From Hallella colorans (GTDB lineage Bacteria; Bacteroidota; Bacteroidia; Bacteroidales; Bacteroidaceae): a stretch of DNA of 64,000 nucleotides. Location of the stretch: assembly GCF_003096815.1 (NCBI RefSeq), contig NZ_QENY01000008.1:1-64000 (forward strand). The letters run 5' to 3'. Made by a program: the position numbers and the translations under genes. Shown here piece by piece: positions 36,112 to 45,006 of the stretch. Each line of letters starts with the position of its first letter. Position 1 is the first letter of the stretch. Below the pieces are notes generated by a model. It searched no databases. It worked only from the letters and a program-made list of their open reading frames with translations, and was not told the origin of the DNA.

Positions 36112-38460
36112 ATGAAAAAAATCTTTCTTCTAATTTCTGTCTGTGCTGTCGCTTTGCAAACGCAAGCGGAGCAATTGCCCATGCGATTGTGGTACAATAC
36201 CCCAGCCACTAAGTTTGAAGAGTCTCTGCCTTTAGGCAATGGTAAGTTGGGAGCGTTGGTTTATGGAGGTGTAGATAACAATATCATTCAGCTTAACGAC
36301 ATTACGTTTTGGAGCGGAAAACCTGTCAATCTTGACTTGGACAGCAAAGCGTATCGCTGGATTTCGGAAATAAGAAAGGCTCTTTTCAATGAAGATTACT
36401 GTACGGCCGATTCTTTGCAGCATTATGTGCAGGGTGTAAACTCACAATATTATCTACCCCTTTCCACGCTCCGCATCAAGGATTTGAACACTGGCCAATA
36501 CACCAATTATCACCGGCAACTTAGTTTGGACAGCGCGCTGTGTTCCGACAGTTATACGCGTGCAGGTGTAGTATACACGCGAGAGTACTTTGTCTCTCAT
36601 CCCGATAATATTATTGCCATACGGCTGAAGGCATCGAAGCCCACCAAACTCAATTGTGTCATTTCAATGAGTTCGTTGGTAAATTCGGGCGTTAAAGTTT
36701 CTGATCGACAGATTACAATGACTGGAAACGCTACTGGAGATCCTAAAGAGACCATTCATTTCTGCTCAGTCTTAAGGGTGAAAAACGCAGGAGGGTCAGT
36801 GAGTAGAACCGATAGCACTCTTGTTGTCAAAGATGCCACAGAGGCTATTCTATACATTGTCAATGAGACGAGCTTTAATGGGTACGACAAACACCCTGTA
36901 AAGGAGGGTGCACCTTATATCGAAAATGCTATGGACGAGGCGTGGCACATTGTGAATTTCAACTATCCAACTCTGTTGAAAAGGCATGTCAATGACTATG
37001 GCAAAATATTTAACCGAGTGAAATTCAATCTCATTGGAGCCGAACTCAATACCAAAGAGACCACTGAGGATATGCTCAAAAGCTATGGCAAAGGCCGTGC
37101 GCAAGATAAATATTTAGAAACTTTGTACTTTCAATATGGGCGCTACATGCTCATATCCTGTTCTCGTACAGCTGGCGTCCCAGCCAATTTGCAGGGACTA
37201 TGGAATGAAAAACTAATGGCTCCATGGCGTGGTAACTATACCATTAATATCAACTTGGAAGAAAACTACTGGCCATGTGACGTGGCCAACATGCCTGAAA
37301 TGTTCATGCCCTTGGCCACGTTCGCACAAAATTTGGCCGCAACGGGTGTGCGAAGCGCCAAAAACTATTACGGTATTAGCCGCGGATGGTGCTGCGGCCA
37401 CAATTCGGACATATGGGCCATGACCAATCCTGTGGGTGAGAAAAAGGAGAGTCCAACGTGGAGTAATTGGAATATGGGAGGAGCTTGGCTCATGCAAAAC
37501 ATCTACGACCACTATCTCTACACTCAGGACATCGATTATCTGCGCTACACCGCATACCCGCTGATGAAGGGCGCAAGCGATTTTATGCTTGATTGGCTTG
37601 TGCCCAATCCACACAACACCAAGCAGCTAATCACCGCTCCCAGCACCTCACCTGAGGCATATTACATCACCGACAAGGGCTACAAAGGGGCTACCATGTA
37701 CGGTGGAACGGCTGATTTGGCCATTGCCAGAGAATTGCTTACCAACACTTTGGAGGCTGCCAAGAAACTTAAGAAAGATAGAGCTTACCAAAAAATACTC
37801 AAGAAAACCATCGCCCGCTTACGCCCATACACCATTGGAAAACAAGGAGACATCAACGAATGGTACCATGACTGGGCTGACGAAGACCCACAACACCGTC
37901 ACCAAAGTCACCTAATAGGGCTTTATCCTGGCCATCAAATCACACCCTCTAAAACACCGTTGTTAGCTCATGCGGCAGCACGTAGCTTGGAAATCAAGGG
38001 GGATATGAGCACCGGCTGGAGCACCGGTTGGCGCATTAACCTATGGGCAAGACTGCACAATGGTGAAAAAGCTTACAACATATACCGCAACTTGTTAAGC
38101 TATGTGTCGCCCATCCAAACGCAAGGAAAACAGGGAGGCACTTATCCTAACCTCTTTGATGCCCATCCACCATTCCAAATAGATGGCAATTTTGGTGGTA
38201 CGGCAGGCGTGTGTGAAATGCTCATGCAGAGCCATGGCAACACCATCGAGTTGCTTCCTGCATTGCCCCAAGCGTGGGCTACGGGCAGCATGCGAGGCCT
38301 TAAGGCGCGTGGGGGATATGAATTGAACTTCAGTTGGATGGATGGCAAAATCTCCACGGTTGAGATTGAAAGTCCATCAAGGCGGAAAATCGCACTTAAA
38401 TGCAACGGCATCACCAAGGTGTACAAACTCAAAAAAGGTAAGAACAATATCCAACCATGA
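36112..38460 (+). CDS. GH95-family alpha-L-fucosidase or alpha-L-galactosidase
   Basis: This 782-aa glycoside hydrolase has a signal peptide ending LQTQAEQ and the GH95 N-terminal motif ESLPLGNGKLGALVYGG. The catalytic landmarks are conserved: Asn379 and Asn381 in YTININLEENYWP, the acid region around Glu583 in NEWYHDWADEDPQHRHQSH, and Asp691 in PPFQIDGNFGG. The expected activity is release of terminal alpha-L-fucose, or alpha-L-galactose in some members, from plant or host glycans. It overlaps the next gene by ATGA, so the two are translationally coupled. No SusC/SusD or regulator lies beside it. Confidence 0.92.
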   Translation: MKKIFLLISVCAVALQTQAEQLPMRLWYNTPATKFEESLPLGNGKLGALVYGGVDNNIIQLNDITFWSGKPVNLDLDSKAYRWISEIRKALFNEDYCTADSLQHYVQGVNSQYYLPLSTLRIKDLNTGQYTNYHRQLSLDSALCSDSYTRAGVVYTREYFVSHPDNIIAIRLKASKPTKLNCVISMSSLVNSGVKVSDRQITMTGNATGDPKETIHFCSVLRVKNAGGSVSRTDSTLVVKDATEAILYIVNETSFNGYDKHPVKEGAPYIENAMDEAWHIVNFNYPTLLKRHVNDYGKIFNRVKFNLIGAELNTKETTEDMLKSYGKGRAQDKYLETLYFQYGRYMLISCSRTAGVPANLQGLWNEKLMAPWRGNYTININLEENYWPCDVANMPEMFMPLATFAQNLAATGVRSAKNYYGISRGWCCGHNSDIWAMTNPVGEKKESPTWSNWNMGGAWLMQNIYDHYLYTQDIDYLRYTAYPLMKGASDFMLDWLVPNPHNTKQLITAPSTSPEAYYITDKGYKGATMYGGTADLAIARELLTNTLEAAKKLKKDRAYQKILKKTIARLRPYTIGKQGDINEWYHDWADEDPQHRHQSHLIGLYPGHQITPSKTPLLAHAAARSLEIKGDMSTGWSTGWRINLWARLHNGEKAYNIYRNLLSYVSPIQTQGKQGGTYPNLFDAHPPFQIDGNFGGTAGVCEMLMQSHGNTIELLPALPQAWATGSMRGLKARGGYELNFSWMDGKISTVEIESPSRRKIALKCNGITKVYKLKKGKNNIQP

Positions 38461-39383
38461 AACTAATTGTCCTCTTGTGCTGGTTGTCAGCATGGGGTAC
38501 CACCCTTTTTGCCCAAGCGTTTAACACCCATTGGATAGGTGTGCCCGAACCTGACAGCGTTTCACACTTTAGGTTTCGACAAACCTACATGTTTCAGGGC
38601 CGACCACAAGAGGGACATATCACTATCGCCTCAACAGGCCTTTATAAAATCTACGTCAATGAATGCAACGTGGGGACGGCCGTGTTCTATAGTACAAACC
38701 AACCAAGCAAGACCAACATTGTAGCTAAGAACTTTGACGTAACGCCCTATCTTAAGGCTGACACCAATGTCATTGCCGTGCTCTATGCGCCGAGGTACCC
38801 ACATGTGGAAAACCGGCAACTGTCTGTAAACTTCTATGGGTGCGATGTCAATGGTCAGCGCTTCTCATACCACACGGATGAAAACTGGTTGTGCCAACAA
38901 GCCAATTCCACAATAAACACAAACGGCGGAGAGAGCATCGACGGCCGAAAAAACAACCTAATATGGAAAGCTGCTACCTTCGATTTGGCTCTTTGGCGCA
39001 ACGCGGAGCGTTTCAAGGACAGCCCGCCGCTGGCAATTGCTTGTGTCTCTGTCGACCCAAATGTGCTAAAAATTGTATCAAGGAGAAACTACAAATTCTT
39101 TGATTTGACACCTAATGGCGTGGAATACGAGTTTGGAACTGGCTTTCACGGCTATGTCAGGCTCACCCTCCGAAACGCCAAAAAAGGCCAGCGCATACGT
39201 TTCGGCAACCATGTTTATATATGCAATGGTGAACTTGATGAGCAGGCGGCGCCTCAATTCGCCATTGGTAATTACCGGCGCGTACTGGTAAGCGGCGACA
39301 AAGACTTTGCTCGTGAGCTAATCACGGATATAGAAGCTATAGGAGTGGCACCAAAAATCGACGACGCTGTATCGCCATTCTAA
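38457..39383 (+). CDS. Secreted protein resembling the N-terminal domains of GH78 rhamnosidases
   Basis: This 308-aa protein has a signal peptide ending TTLFAQ. The rest resembles the beta-sandwich domains that precede the catalytic barrel of alpha-L-rhamnosidases (THWIGVPEPDSVSHFRFRQT, GLYKIYVNECNVGTAVFYS, FDVTPYLKADTNVIAVLYA, GFHGYVRLTLRNAKKGQRIRF). It stops before any (alpha/alpha)6 catalytic barrel, and no in-frame continuation follows. It is either a truncated GH78 gene or a free-standing carbohydrate-binding accessory to the GH95 enzyme, whose stop it overlaps by 4 bp. Activity cannot be claimed. Confidence 0.65.
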   Translation: MKLIVLLCWLSAWGTTLFAQAFNTHWIGVPEPDSVSHFRFRQTYMFQGRPQEGHITIASTGLYKIYVNECNVGTAVFYSTNQPSKTNIVAKNFDVTPYLKADTNVIAVLYAPRYPHVENRQLSVNFYGCDVNGQRFSYHTDENWLCQQANSTINTNGGESIDGRKNNLIWKAATFDLALWRNAERFKDSPPLAIACVSVDPNVLKIVSRRNYKFFDLTPNGVEYEFGTGFHGYVRLTLRNAKKGQRIRFGNHVYICNGELDEQAAPQFAIGNYRRVLVSGDKDFARELITDIEAIGVAPKIDDAVSPF

Positions 39384-39540
39384 ACATGCGCGTGCATCTC
39401 TTAACAGTCGTGCATAACGAAAAAAACAAAAACGGATAAGCGATACAATTTCTTTTTCTAAAATATCCAAGCACGTATGCCATGGAAAAAACTTTGCGTG
39501 ACTGACAAAACACCCTGTTATGCGTTGGTAGGATCGTACT

Positions 39541-40164
39541 CTATTCCAGTCCTTCTTTTTCTAATTCTTCCGCCACTTGGCATAATTCATCATACCACGC
39601 TTGCCCGAACCGCCTGACAAGAGGGTTTTTCAGAAAGACGTAGAGCGGCAAGTCAAGTTCCTTTCCCTTCTTGATGGCAGCTTTACAGATGTCCCAACGG
39701 TGGTAATTGATGCCCACCAAACCATCTGCAAACTGTTTCTCCCTGATAGGATAGAGCGCGCATGATATGGGTTTGGGCCACGTAGTTTTGCCAGCTCTAA
39801 AAGCCCTCTCGAATGCGCATAGGCAACAATGGCTGATGGTATGGCCGTCAGAAAAGTCGGGCAAGTCGTGGTAACACGTGAACACGCAGTCCTTGCCCCT
39901 CACTATGCTCGTCACCAATTCGCCGTCAGCATCGTTGTAAGCCACGCCTTGTGCGTCTATGACATGCTGCGCCGAGGCTGAGAGTCCTTGCCAAACGGTG
40001 TCCAAGTTTTCTTCAATGGCCGCTATCTCATCAAGCGTGACAGGCGCTCCGGCGTCGCCCTCTATACAGCATTGCCCCTTGCACACAGCGAGGTCGCAAC
40101 AAAATCGTTCGGTGAAAATATCAGGAGAAACCAATACGTTTCCCACTTGTATAATATGTAGCAT
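39541..40164 (-). CDS. DUF3109 family protein, cysteine-rich
   Basis: This 207-aa cytoplasmic protein of unknown function matches the DUF3109 family common in Bacteroidetes. Clusters of cysteines (FCCDLAVCKGQCCIEGDAGAP near the N-terminus, HCCLCAFERAF in the middle, and a further Cys in CALYPIR) suggest a metal or Fe-S site. It is the third gene of a leftward gpmI-ung-DUF3109 unit, 38 bp after ung. No function is proposed. Confidence 0.85.
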   Translation of the reverse strand: MLHIIQVGNVLVSPDIFTERFCCDLAVCKGQCCIEGDAGAPVTLDEIAAIEENLDTVWQGLSASAQHVIDAQGVAYNDADGELVTSIVRGKDCVFTCYHDLPDFSDGHTISHCCLCAFERAFRAGKTTWPKPISCALYPIREKQFADGLVGINYHRWDICKAAIKKGKELDLPLYVFLKNPLVRRFGQAWYDELCQVAEELEKEGLE

Positions 40165-40202
40165 GACAAAAAAACGGCAGTGCGCACGGCGTGCGTAGCT
40201 TT

Positions 40203-40865
40203 CTACCAGTCTATTTCTTTTATATTATTAGCCCGGAGGTAATCGTTACATCTCGAAAACTGTCTTTGGCCAAACCATCCGCCACGGTTGGCCGATAGTG
40301 GCGAGGGATGTACCGACTCAAGCACCAAGTTGCGTCGTTGGTCAATGAGATACCGTTTGCCGCGAGCATAGCCACCCCATAGCATGTAAACGATGTGTTG
40401 CCGCTCCTCGCTCAACGCCTTGATAGCTGCATCGGTGAATACGCTCCATCCGAAACGCTGATGGCTGTTGGCCGCATGTGCCCTTACGGTGAGAGTGGCA
40501 TTGAGTAGCAACACGCCCTGCTCCGCCCATCGAGTCAGGTCTCCATTGGATGGCATGGGTTTGCCCAAATCGCTTTCTATCTCCTTGAATATATTGAGTA
40601 GGGAGGGCGGCATGGCCGTCCCTACGGGCACGGAGAAACTCAGCCCCATGGCCTGTCCGGGCTCATGGTAGGGGTCTTGCCCGATAATCACCACCTTGAC
40701 TTTGTCAAAAGGACATAGATTGAAGGCGTTGAACACGAGTCTGCCCGGTGGGAAGCACGTCTCTCGCCGATATTCTTCCCTCACCTGCTCGGTGAGTTGT
40801 CCGAAATATGGCTTGTCAAACTCTGTGGCCAAATGCTTGCCCCACGAAGGTTCTATCTTTACCAT
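40203..40865 (-). CDS. ung: Uracil-DNA glycosylase, family 1
   Basis: This 220-aa base-excision repair enzyme removes uracil from DNA. The catalytic water-activating loop is GQDPYH (residues 62-67, Asp64), and the Leu-loop region is HPSPLSANRGGWFG. Start choice: the ATG at 40865 gives MVKIEPSWGKHL, the family N-terminus. An in-frame ATG at 40886 would lie inside the hairpin after gpmI and adds seven unlikely residues. It follows gpmI by about 55 bp on the same strand. Confidence 0.95.
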   Translation of the reverse strand: MVKIEPSWGKHLATEFDKPYFGQLTEQVREEYRRETCFPPGRLVFNAFNLCPFDKVKVVIIGQDPYHEPGQAMGLSFSVPVGTAMPPSLLNIFKEIESDLGKPMPSNGDLTRWAEQGVLLLNATLTVRAHAANSHQRFGWSVFTDAAIKALSEERQHIVYMLWGGYARGKRYLIDQRRNLVLESVHPSPLSANRGGWFGQRQFSRCNDYLRANNIKEIDW

Positions 40866-40878
40866 AGGATGTTTTTGG

Positions 40879-40914
40879 CAAGCCATCCCGCCGTCATAGC
40901 GACAGGATGGCTTG
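40879..40914. terminator. Inverted repeat between gpmI and ung
   Basis: CAAGCCATCC (40879-40888) and GGATGGCTTG (40905-40914) are perfect 10-bp complements with a 16-nt loop. TTTTG follows only on the plus strand. It may terminate part of the gpmI message or act as a processing site before ung. Confidence 0.55.
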
Positions 40915-40919
40915 TTTTG

Positions 40920-42437
40920 TCAATCCGTGATGAGGCACTCGCCAGTCATGTCTGCAGGCTGCTCCAATCCCATGATGTGCAGGATGGAGGGAGCCACGTC
41001 GGCCAGACGGCCATCCCTGACGGTGGCACTATTGTTGTTGGTCACGTATATAAAGGGTACGGGATTTAGCGAGTGGGCGGTGTTGGGCGTGCCGTCTTCG
41101 TTGATGGCGTTGTCCGCGTTGCCGTGGTCGGCGATGATGATAGCCTCATAATCGTTGGCCTTGGCGGCCTCTATCACGGCCTCAACACATTTGTCTATGG
41201 CCCACACGGCCTTGGCGATGGCGTTGTACACGCCTGTGTGCCCCACCATGTCGCCGTTGGCAAAGTTCACCACGATAAAATCGTAGGTGCCAGTGCCTAT
41301 CGCGTCCACCAACTTCTCTTTTACCTCGTAGGCGCTCATCTCTGGTTTCAGGTCGTAAGTGGCCACTTTGGGCGATGGCACCAAGATGCGGTCCTCGTTC
41401 TCAAAAGGAGCCTCGCGGCCGCCGTTGAAGAAGAATGTTACGTGTGCGTACTTCTCTGTCTCGGCCGTGTGCAACTGTTTCAGGCCCTTGGCAGAAAGGT
41501 ATTCGCCAAGCGTGTTTTCCACGTTCTCTTTCGGAAAGAGCACGGTCACGTTTTTGAAGTTAGCGTCATAGGGTGTCATTGTGAAATAACGCAACCCTTT
41601 CACGATGTGCATACCCTCGCCGGGCATGTCCTCTTGGGTGAGCACTCGAGTCAACTCCTTGGCGCGATCGTTTCGGAAGTTGAAGAAAATTACTGCGTCT
41701 CCTTCTTCGATGGTGCCATTTGCCTTGGCGTTGTGAATGGGCTTGATAAACTCGTCGGTCACCTCTTCAGCGTAACTACGCTCCACAGCCTCGACCATGT
41801 CGTCAGCTTGGTAGCCCTTTCCCTCCACAAGCAGGTCGTAAGCCTCTTTCACACGGTTCCAACGCTGGTCGCGATCCATGGCGTAGAAGCGACCCACGAT
41901 GCTTGCGATGGTGGCCCCATTGGCGTCGCAATGTTCTTGCAACTGCTTGATAAAGCCTGCGCCACTCTTGGGGTCGGTGTCGCGTCCGTCCATGAAGCAG
42001 TGCACAAAAATGTTGCTCAAGCCATATTCCTTGCCTATCTCAACTAACTTGAACAGGTGGTCAAGGCTGGAGTGCACGCCGCCATTGGAGGTCAAGCCCA
42101 TGAGATGGAGCTTCTTGCCGCTCTCCTTGGCGTATGTGTAAGCCTCGACGATGCCCTTGTTTTTCAGTATGTCGCCGCTCTGACATGCCTTGTTTATCTT
42201 GACCAAGTCTTGGTACACCACCCTGCCTGCGCCAATATTGAGGTGTCCAACCTCAGAGTTGCCCATCTGTCCGTCGGGCAGTCCCACGTCCTCGCCGCTG
42301 GCTTTAAGCTGGGCGTGCGCGCTCGTGGCGTTGAGATAGTCCAAGTAAGGTGTTGGAGTGTTGTAAATAACATCACCTTTACCATGTTTGCCGATTCCCC
42401 ATCCATCGAGAATCATCAAAAGAGCCTTCTTACCCAT
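40920..42437 (-). CDS. gpmI: Cofactor-independent phosphoglycerate mutase
   Basis: This 505-aa glycolytic enzyme interconverts 3- and 2-phosphoglycerate with two Mn ions. It belongs to the alkaline-phosphatase superfamily. Asp11 in [10 protein letters not shown] and the phospho-Ser61 in [16 protein letters not shown] are present, as are the metal ligands in [12 protein letters not shown] and IIADHGNAD. Length is typical. It has its own well-formed promoter and leads a unit with ung and the DUF3109 gene. Confidence 0.96.
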   Translation of the reverse strand: MGKKALLMILDGWGIGKHGKGDVIYNTPTPYLDYLNATSAHAQLKASGEDVGLPDGQMGNSEVGHLNIGAGRVVYQDLVKINKACQSGDILKNKGIVEAYTYAKESGKKLHLMGLTSNGGVHSSLDHLFKLVEIGKEYGLSNIFVHCFMDGRDTDPKSGAGFIKQLQEHCDANGATIASIVGRFYAMDRDQRWNRVKEAYDLLVEGKGYQADDMVEAVERSYAEEVTDEFIKPIHNAKANGTIEEGDAVIFFNFRNDRAKELTRVLTQEDMPGEGMHIVKGLRYFTMTPYDANFKNVTVLFPKENVENTLGEYLSAKGLKQLHTAETEKYAHVTFFFNGGREAPFENEDRILVPSPKVATYDLKPEMSAYEVKEKLVDAIGTGTYDFIVVNFANGDMVGHTGVYNAIAKAVWAIDKCVEAVIEAAKANDYEAIIIADHGNADNAINEDGTPNTAHSLNPVPFIYVTNNNSATVRDGRLADVAPSILHIMGLEQPADMTGECLITD

Positions 42438-42908
42438 AATTATATTTCTTAACGTTATTATAAATTTTTTATTAACACATTACTACATGCAAAGTTACCA
42501 CCTTTTCGGCTATTGGCAAAGATAAGTGTTGAAAAACAACTGCTATATTGACAAAATAGCGTTCCGCCCAGCGTTGCGCGCTGTTCGAGAAATGAAGAAG
42601 CCGCCTGTTGCCATCGAATTTAAAGGTGTCGTTCGGCATGTATCCAAATTGAAACGTATGCTTTGTTCTCCTGATACTTTTGTGTGGCGCCACCATCGTG
42701 CCCTCTCCTTTGTGCTGCCACGCCTCCGTTTCTTATCTGTTGCGCAGCTCTACATCCTTGGCTTTCAAAATAATGACGTGAAAGAAAAAATGGGCAAAGG
42801 CATGCCACCTGTTGGTTTTAAGGGGGGCGCTTGAGCTATCAAAAAACATTCGCCCTTAGCTTATAACGCCTTGAAAAGAAACAAAATCTTCTCACTTGTT
42901 ACAATATC
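42438..42908. other. 471-bp divergent intergenic region
   Basis: It lies between gpmI (minus) and the LTA-synthase-like gene (plus) and holds the gpmI promoter. A TACTTTTG box at 42675-42682 faces the plus-strand gene but lacks a matching -33 box. A 102-codon open frame (42526-42834) overlaps the gpmI promoter and is not credible. Confidence 0.55.
42490..42520 (-). promoter_or_regulatory. Promoter of gpmI
   Basis: Read on the minus strand, TTTG (42520-42517) and TAACTTTG (42497-42490) are separated by 19 bp, 52 bp upstream of the gpmI ATG. Confidence 0.8.
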
Positions 42909-44918
42909 ATGACGAACTGTCCGTTTTTTTTAAAAAGTCATCATCTAACACAGCCTATGGCACCAATCCCCACTGCGCTGAAGAGGCTCGCCGAACACGC
43001 TTTGGTCATCATCTTTATTTTAGCCGTATTGCGCGCGACCTTTGTCTTGTTTTTCGTGCAGTGGCAAATCTTTGATGGGCAACAGTCCGTTCTTTCGCGC
43101 ATGGTATTCAACGCCTTGCGATTTGACTTGCAAGTGACCGCCTATGCTGTCGCATTGCCTTCGCTGCTATCCTTGGCCGTTTCGGCGCGCCCCATGCGTC
43201 AATGGGAGGTTGCGGTGGCAAGGTTTCGCAAGTGGTATTTTGCGGTGGTGGAGACGTTGGTGGTCGCGCTTGGATGCGTGGATTTGGGATTTTATGCCAA
43301 TTTCCAGTCGCATATCAACATTGTTTTTTTCGACTTTTTCAACGAAGGCCCGATAGGATTGTTGCAAACTGTATGGGAAGAATACCACTGTCTGTGGTAT
43401 GGCTTTGCGCTTGTCGTGACGGCATGGCTGCTCTTTGTCGTTGCCCAACGGATAGAGCGTTGCCCAATGCCGGTGTCACGACGGTGGCAACAGGCATGGT
43501 GGATTCCGTTCCTGTTAGCCTTGGCCGTCTGTATGCGTGGCTCGGTGTGGCGCTTCCCGTTGCAGATAGAGGACACTTTCGTTTCTGACAACAAGACGAT
43601 TAACGACATCGTGCCTAACGCTCCCTATATGCTGAAAAAGGCTCTCAAGGAGAAACGAGACGCGTTCAAGCTCAGAAGTGCGAGCGATGTCTTGGCCCAA
43701 TATGGTTTTATCTCGCTCGGCCAGGCCCTCGAAATTTACACAAAGGGAGCGGTGAGTGTGGAGTGCGGGGACACGATGGCGGCGTTGAGGCGCGCGCTGT
43801 TCGTCCGAGCGCCAAGGAAAGCGATGCTTCTCAAGCCAAATGTCGTGATAATTTATGGCGAGAGTTGGAGCAACTACCTGTTCGAATTGGATGGGCCAGG
43901 CTGCGACATGTACATGGGCTTGCGCAAGCATTTCGATGCCGATCTGTTGTTCAGGCGTTTCCAATCTGTGCAAAATGGCACGATAGCCTCTATCGAGAAC
44001 CTGACCGTGGCAACGCCTTTCCCGCGCTTCTTCGCCTCCAAATACCGTTTGGCGCAGTTGCCTACCTCGTTGGCGTTGCCTTTCAAGAGTTGTGGTTACG
44101 ACACGGAGTTCATGTCGGGCATGGACATGGCTTGGGAAAACAGCGCCGAAGCGCTGGCGTGCCAAGGCTTCGATCGAATTTACGACAAGTTCCATATTCT
44201 GAGAGACGATCCACGGGCGCGGTACAACAGCGTTGGCGTGTACGACGAGCATCTATTCGATGCGCTGCTAAGGCAGATGGGCGAGAAACGCGCGAAGCCC
44301 ATAATGACTGTGGTGATGACCACCACCAACCACCCGCCTTTCGAGTTTCCGGAACATTTGTGCTTGCCGCCCATAGCCGCCGATACCTACAAAAAATCGT
44401 GCTTCGCCGAGAGAGATCACAAGGTCTTGGGTAAGTATCTCACGGGTTTCAGGTATTACAACAGGGCGCTGGCTCGATTCCTGGACCGTTTCAAGGCTTC
44501 CAAGGCAGCCGGCAATACTATCCTCGTCATCACGGGCGACCATAATGTAAGGTCTATCCTCAACTACGAGGTGGTGGATAGACGCTGGCAATACTCCGTG
44601 CCACTCTACATATACTTGCCGCCAGCGTTGCGCCGCGCCGCTTACGGCCGCCTGACCGACCGTTGGGGCTCGCACGACGACATTCTGCCAACGCTGGCCC
44701 CCTTCGCCCTCGGCGGAGCCGAATACATGCGAATGGGCAACAACTTGCTTGACACCACCGCCGCGGACCATTCCTATTATAGCTATAACGTGGAGCGACT
44801 GCTCGCCGAGAACGCGTGCGTGGAGCAACTTCGACGACACGTGAACGCGCGAAATGCTTTGCGCGAGGTATACTTTCAATTGTTGTTGCGACAATGGGAC
44901 AGGCGAGCCGCGAAATAA
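42909..44918 (+). CDS. LTA-synthase-like membrane sulfatase-fold protein
   Basis: This 669-aa inner-membrane protein has about five N-terminal membrane helices (roughly residues 31-50, 73-94, 109-129, 161-178 and 196-213). A large periplasmic alkaline-phosphatase/sulfatase-type domain follows, with landmarks LKPNVVIIYGESWSNYLFEL, GTIASIENLTVATPFPRF, TVVMTTTNHPPFEFP and VITGDHNVRS. In Gram-negative bacteria such proteins transfer phospho-head groups to glycans or lipids. Lipoteichoic acid itself is not expected here. The start could also be the ATG at 42957. It is monocistronic and head-on to the next gene. Substrate unknown. Confidence 0.85.
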   Translation: MTNCPFFLKSHHLTQPMAPIPTALKRLAEHALVIIFILAVLRATFVLFFVQWQIFDGQQSVLSRMVFNALRFDLQVTAYAVALPSLLSLAVSARPMRQWEVAVARFRKWYFAVVETLVVALGCVDLGFYANFQSHINIVFFDFFNEGPIGLLQTVWEEYHCLWYGFALVVTAWLLFVVAQRIERCPMPVSRRWQQAWWIPFLLALAVCMRGSVWRFPLQIEDTFVSDNKTINDIVPNAPYMLKKALKEKRDAFKLRSASDVLAQYGFISLGQALEIYTKGAVSVECGDTMAALRRALFVRAPRKAMLLKPNVVIIYGESWSNYLFELDGPGCDMYMGLRKHFDADLLFRRFQSVQNGTIASIENLTVATPFPRFFASKYRLAQLPTSLALPFKSCGYDTEFMSGMDMAWENSAEALACQGFDRIYDKFHILRDDPRARYNSVGVYDEHLFDALLRQMGEKRAKPIMTVVMTTTNHPPFEFPEHLCLPPIAADTYKKSCFAERDHKVLGKYLTGFRYYNRALARFLDRFKASKAAGNTILVITGDHNVRSILNYEVVDRRWQYSVPLYIYLPPALRRAAYGRLTDRWGSHDDILPTLAPFALGGAEYMRMGNNLLDTTAADHSYYSYNVERLLAENACVEQLRRHVNARNALREVYFQLLLRQWDRRAAK

Positions 44919-44957
44919 ACCTGTCTAAACCTAAAATTGAGCGCGCGCCATGACGCT

Positions 44958-44989
44958 AATTGTAAATTGAAAAATGTGAGTTGTGAAGT
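44958..44989. repeat. AT-rich TTGTAAATTGAA-like dispersed sequence
   Basis: TAATTGTAAATTGAAAAATG at 44958, continuing GAGTTGTGAA, resembles the stretch at 29001-29036 in the sufD-sufS gap. It is probably a low-complexity dispersed intergenic element. Confidence 0.3.
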
Positions 44990-45006
44990 AGCAATATTTT
45001 TTCTTA

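Noticed and set aside
42526..42834. 102-codon open frame as a small gene
   Set aside because: It runs across the gpmI promoter, has no recognisable motif or signal, and its residue composition is not protein-like.
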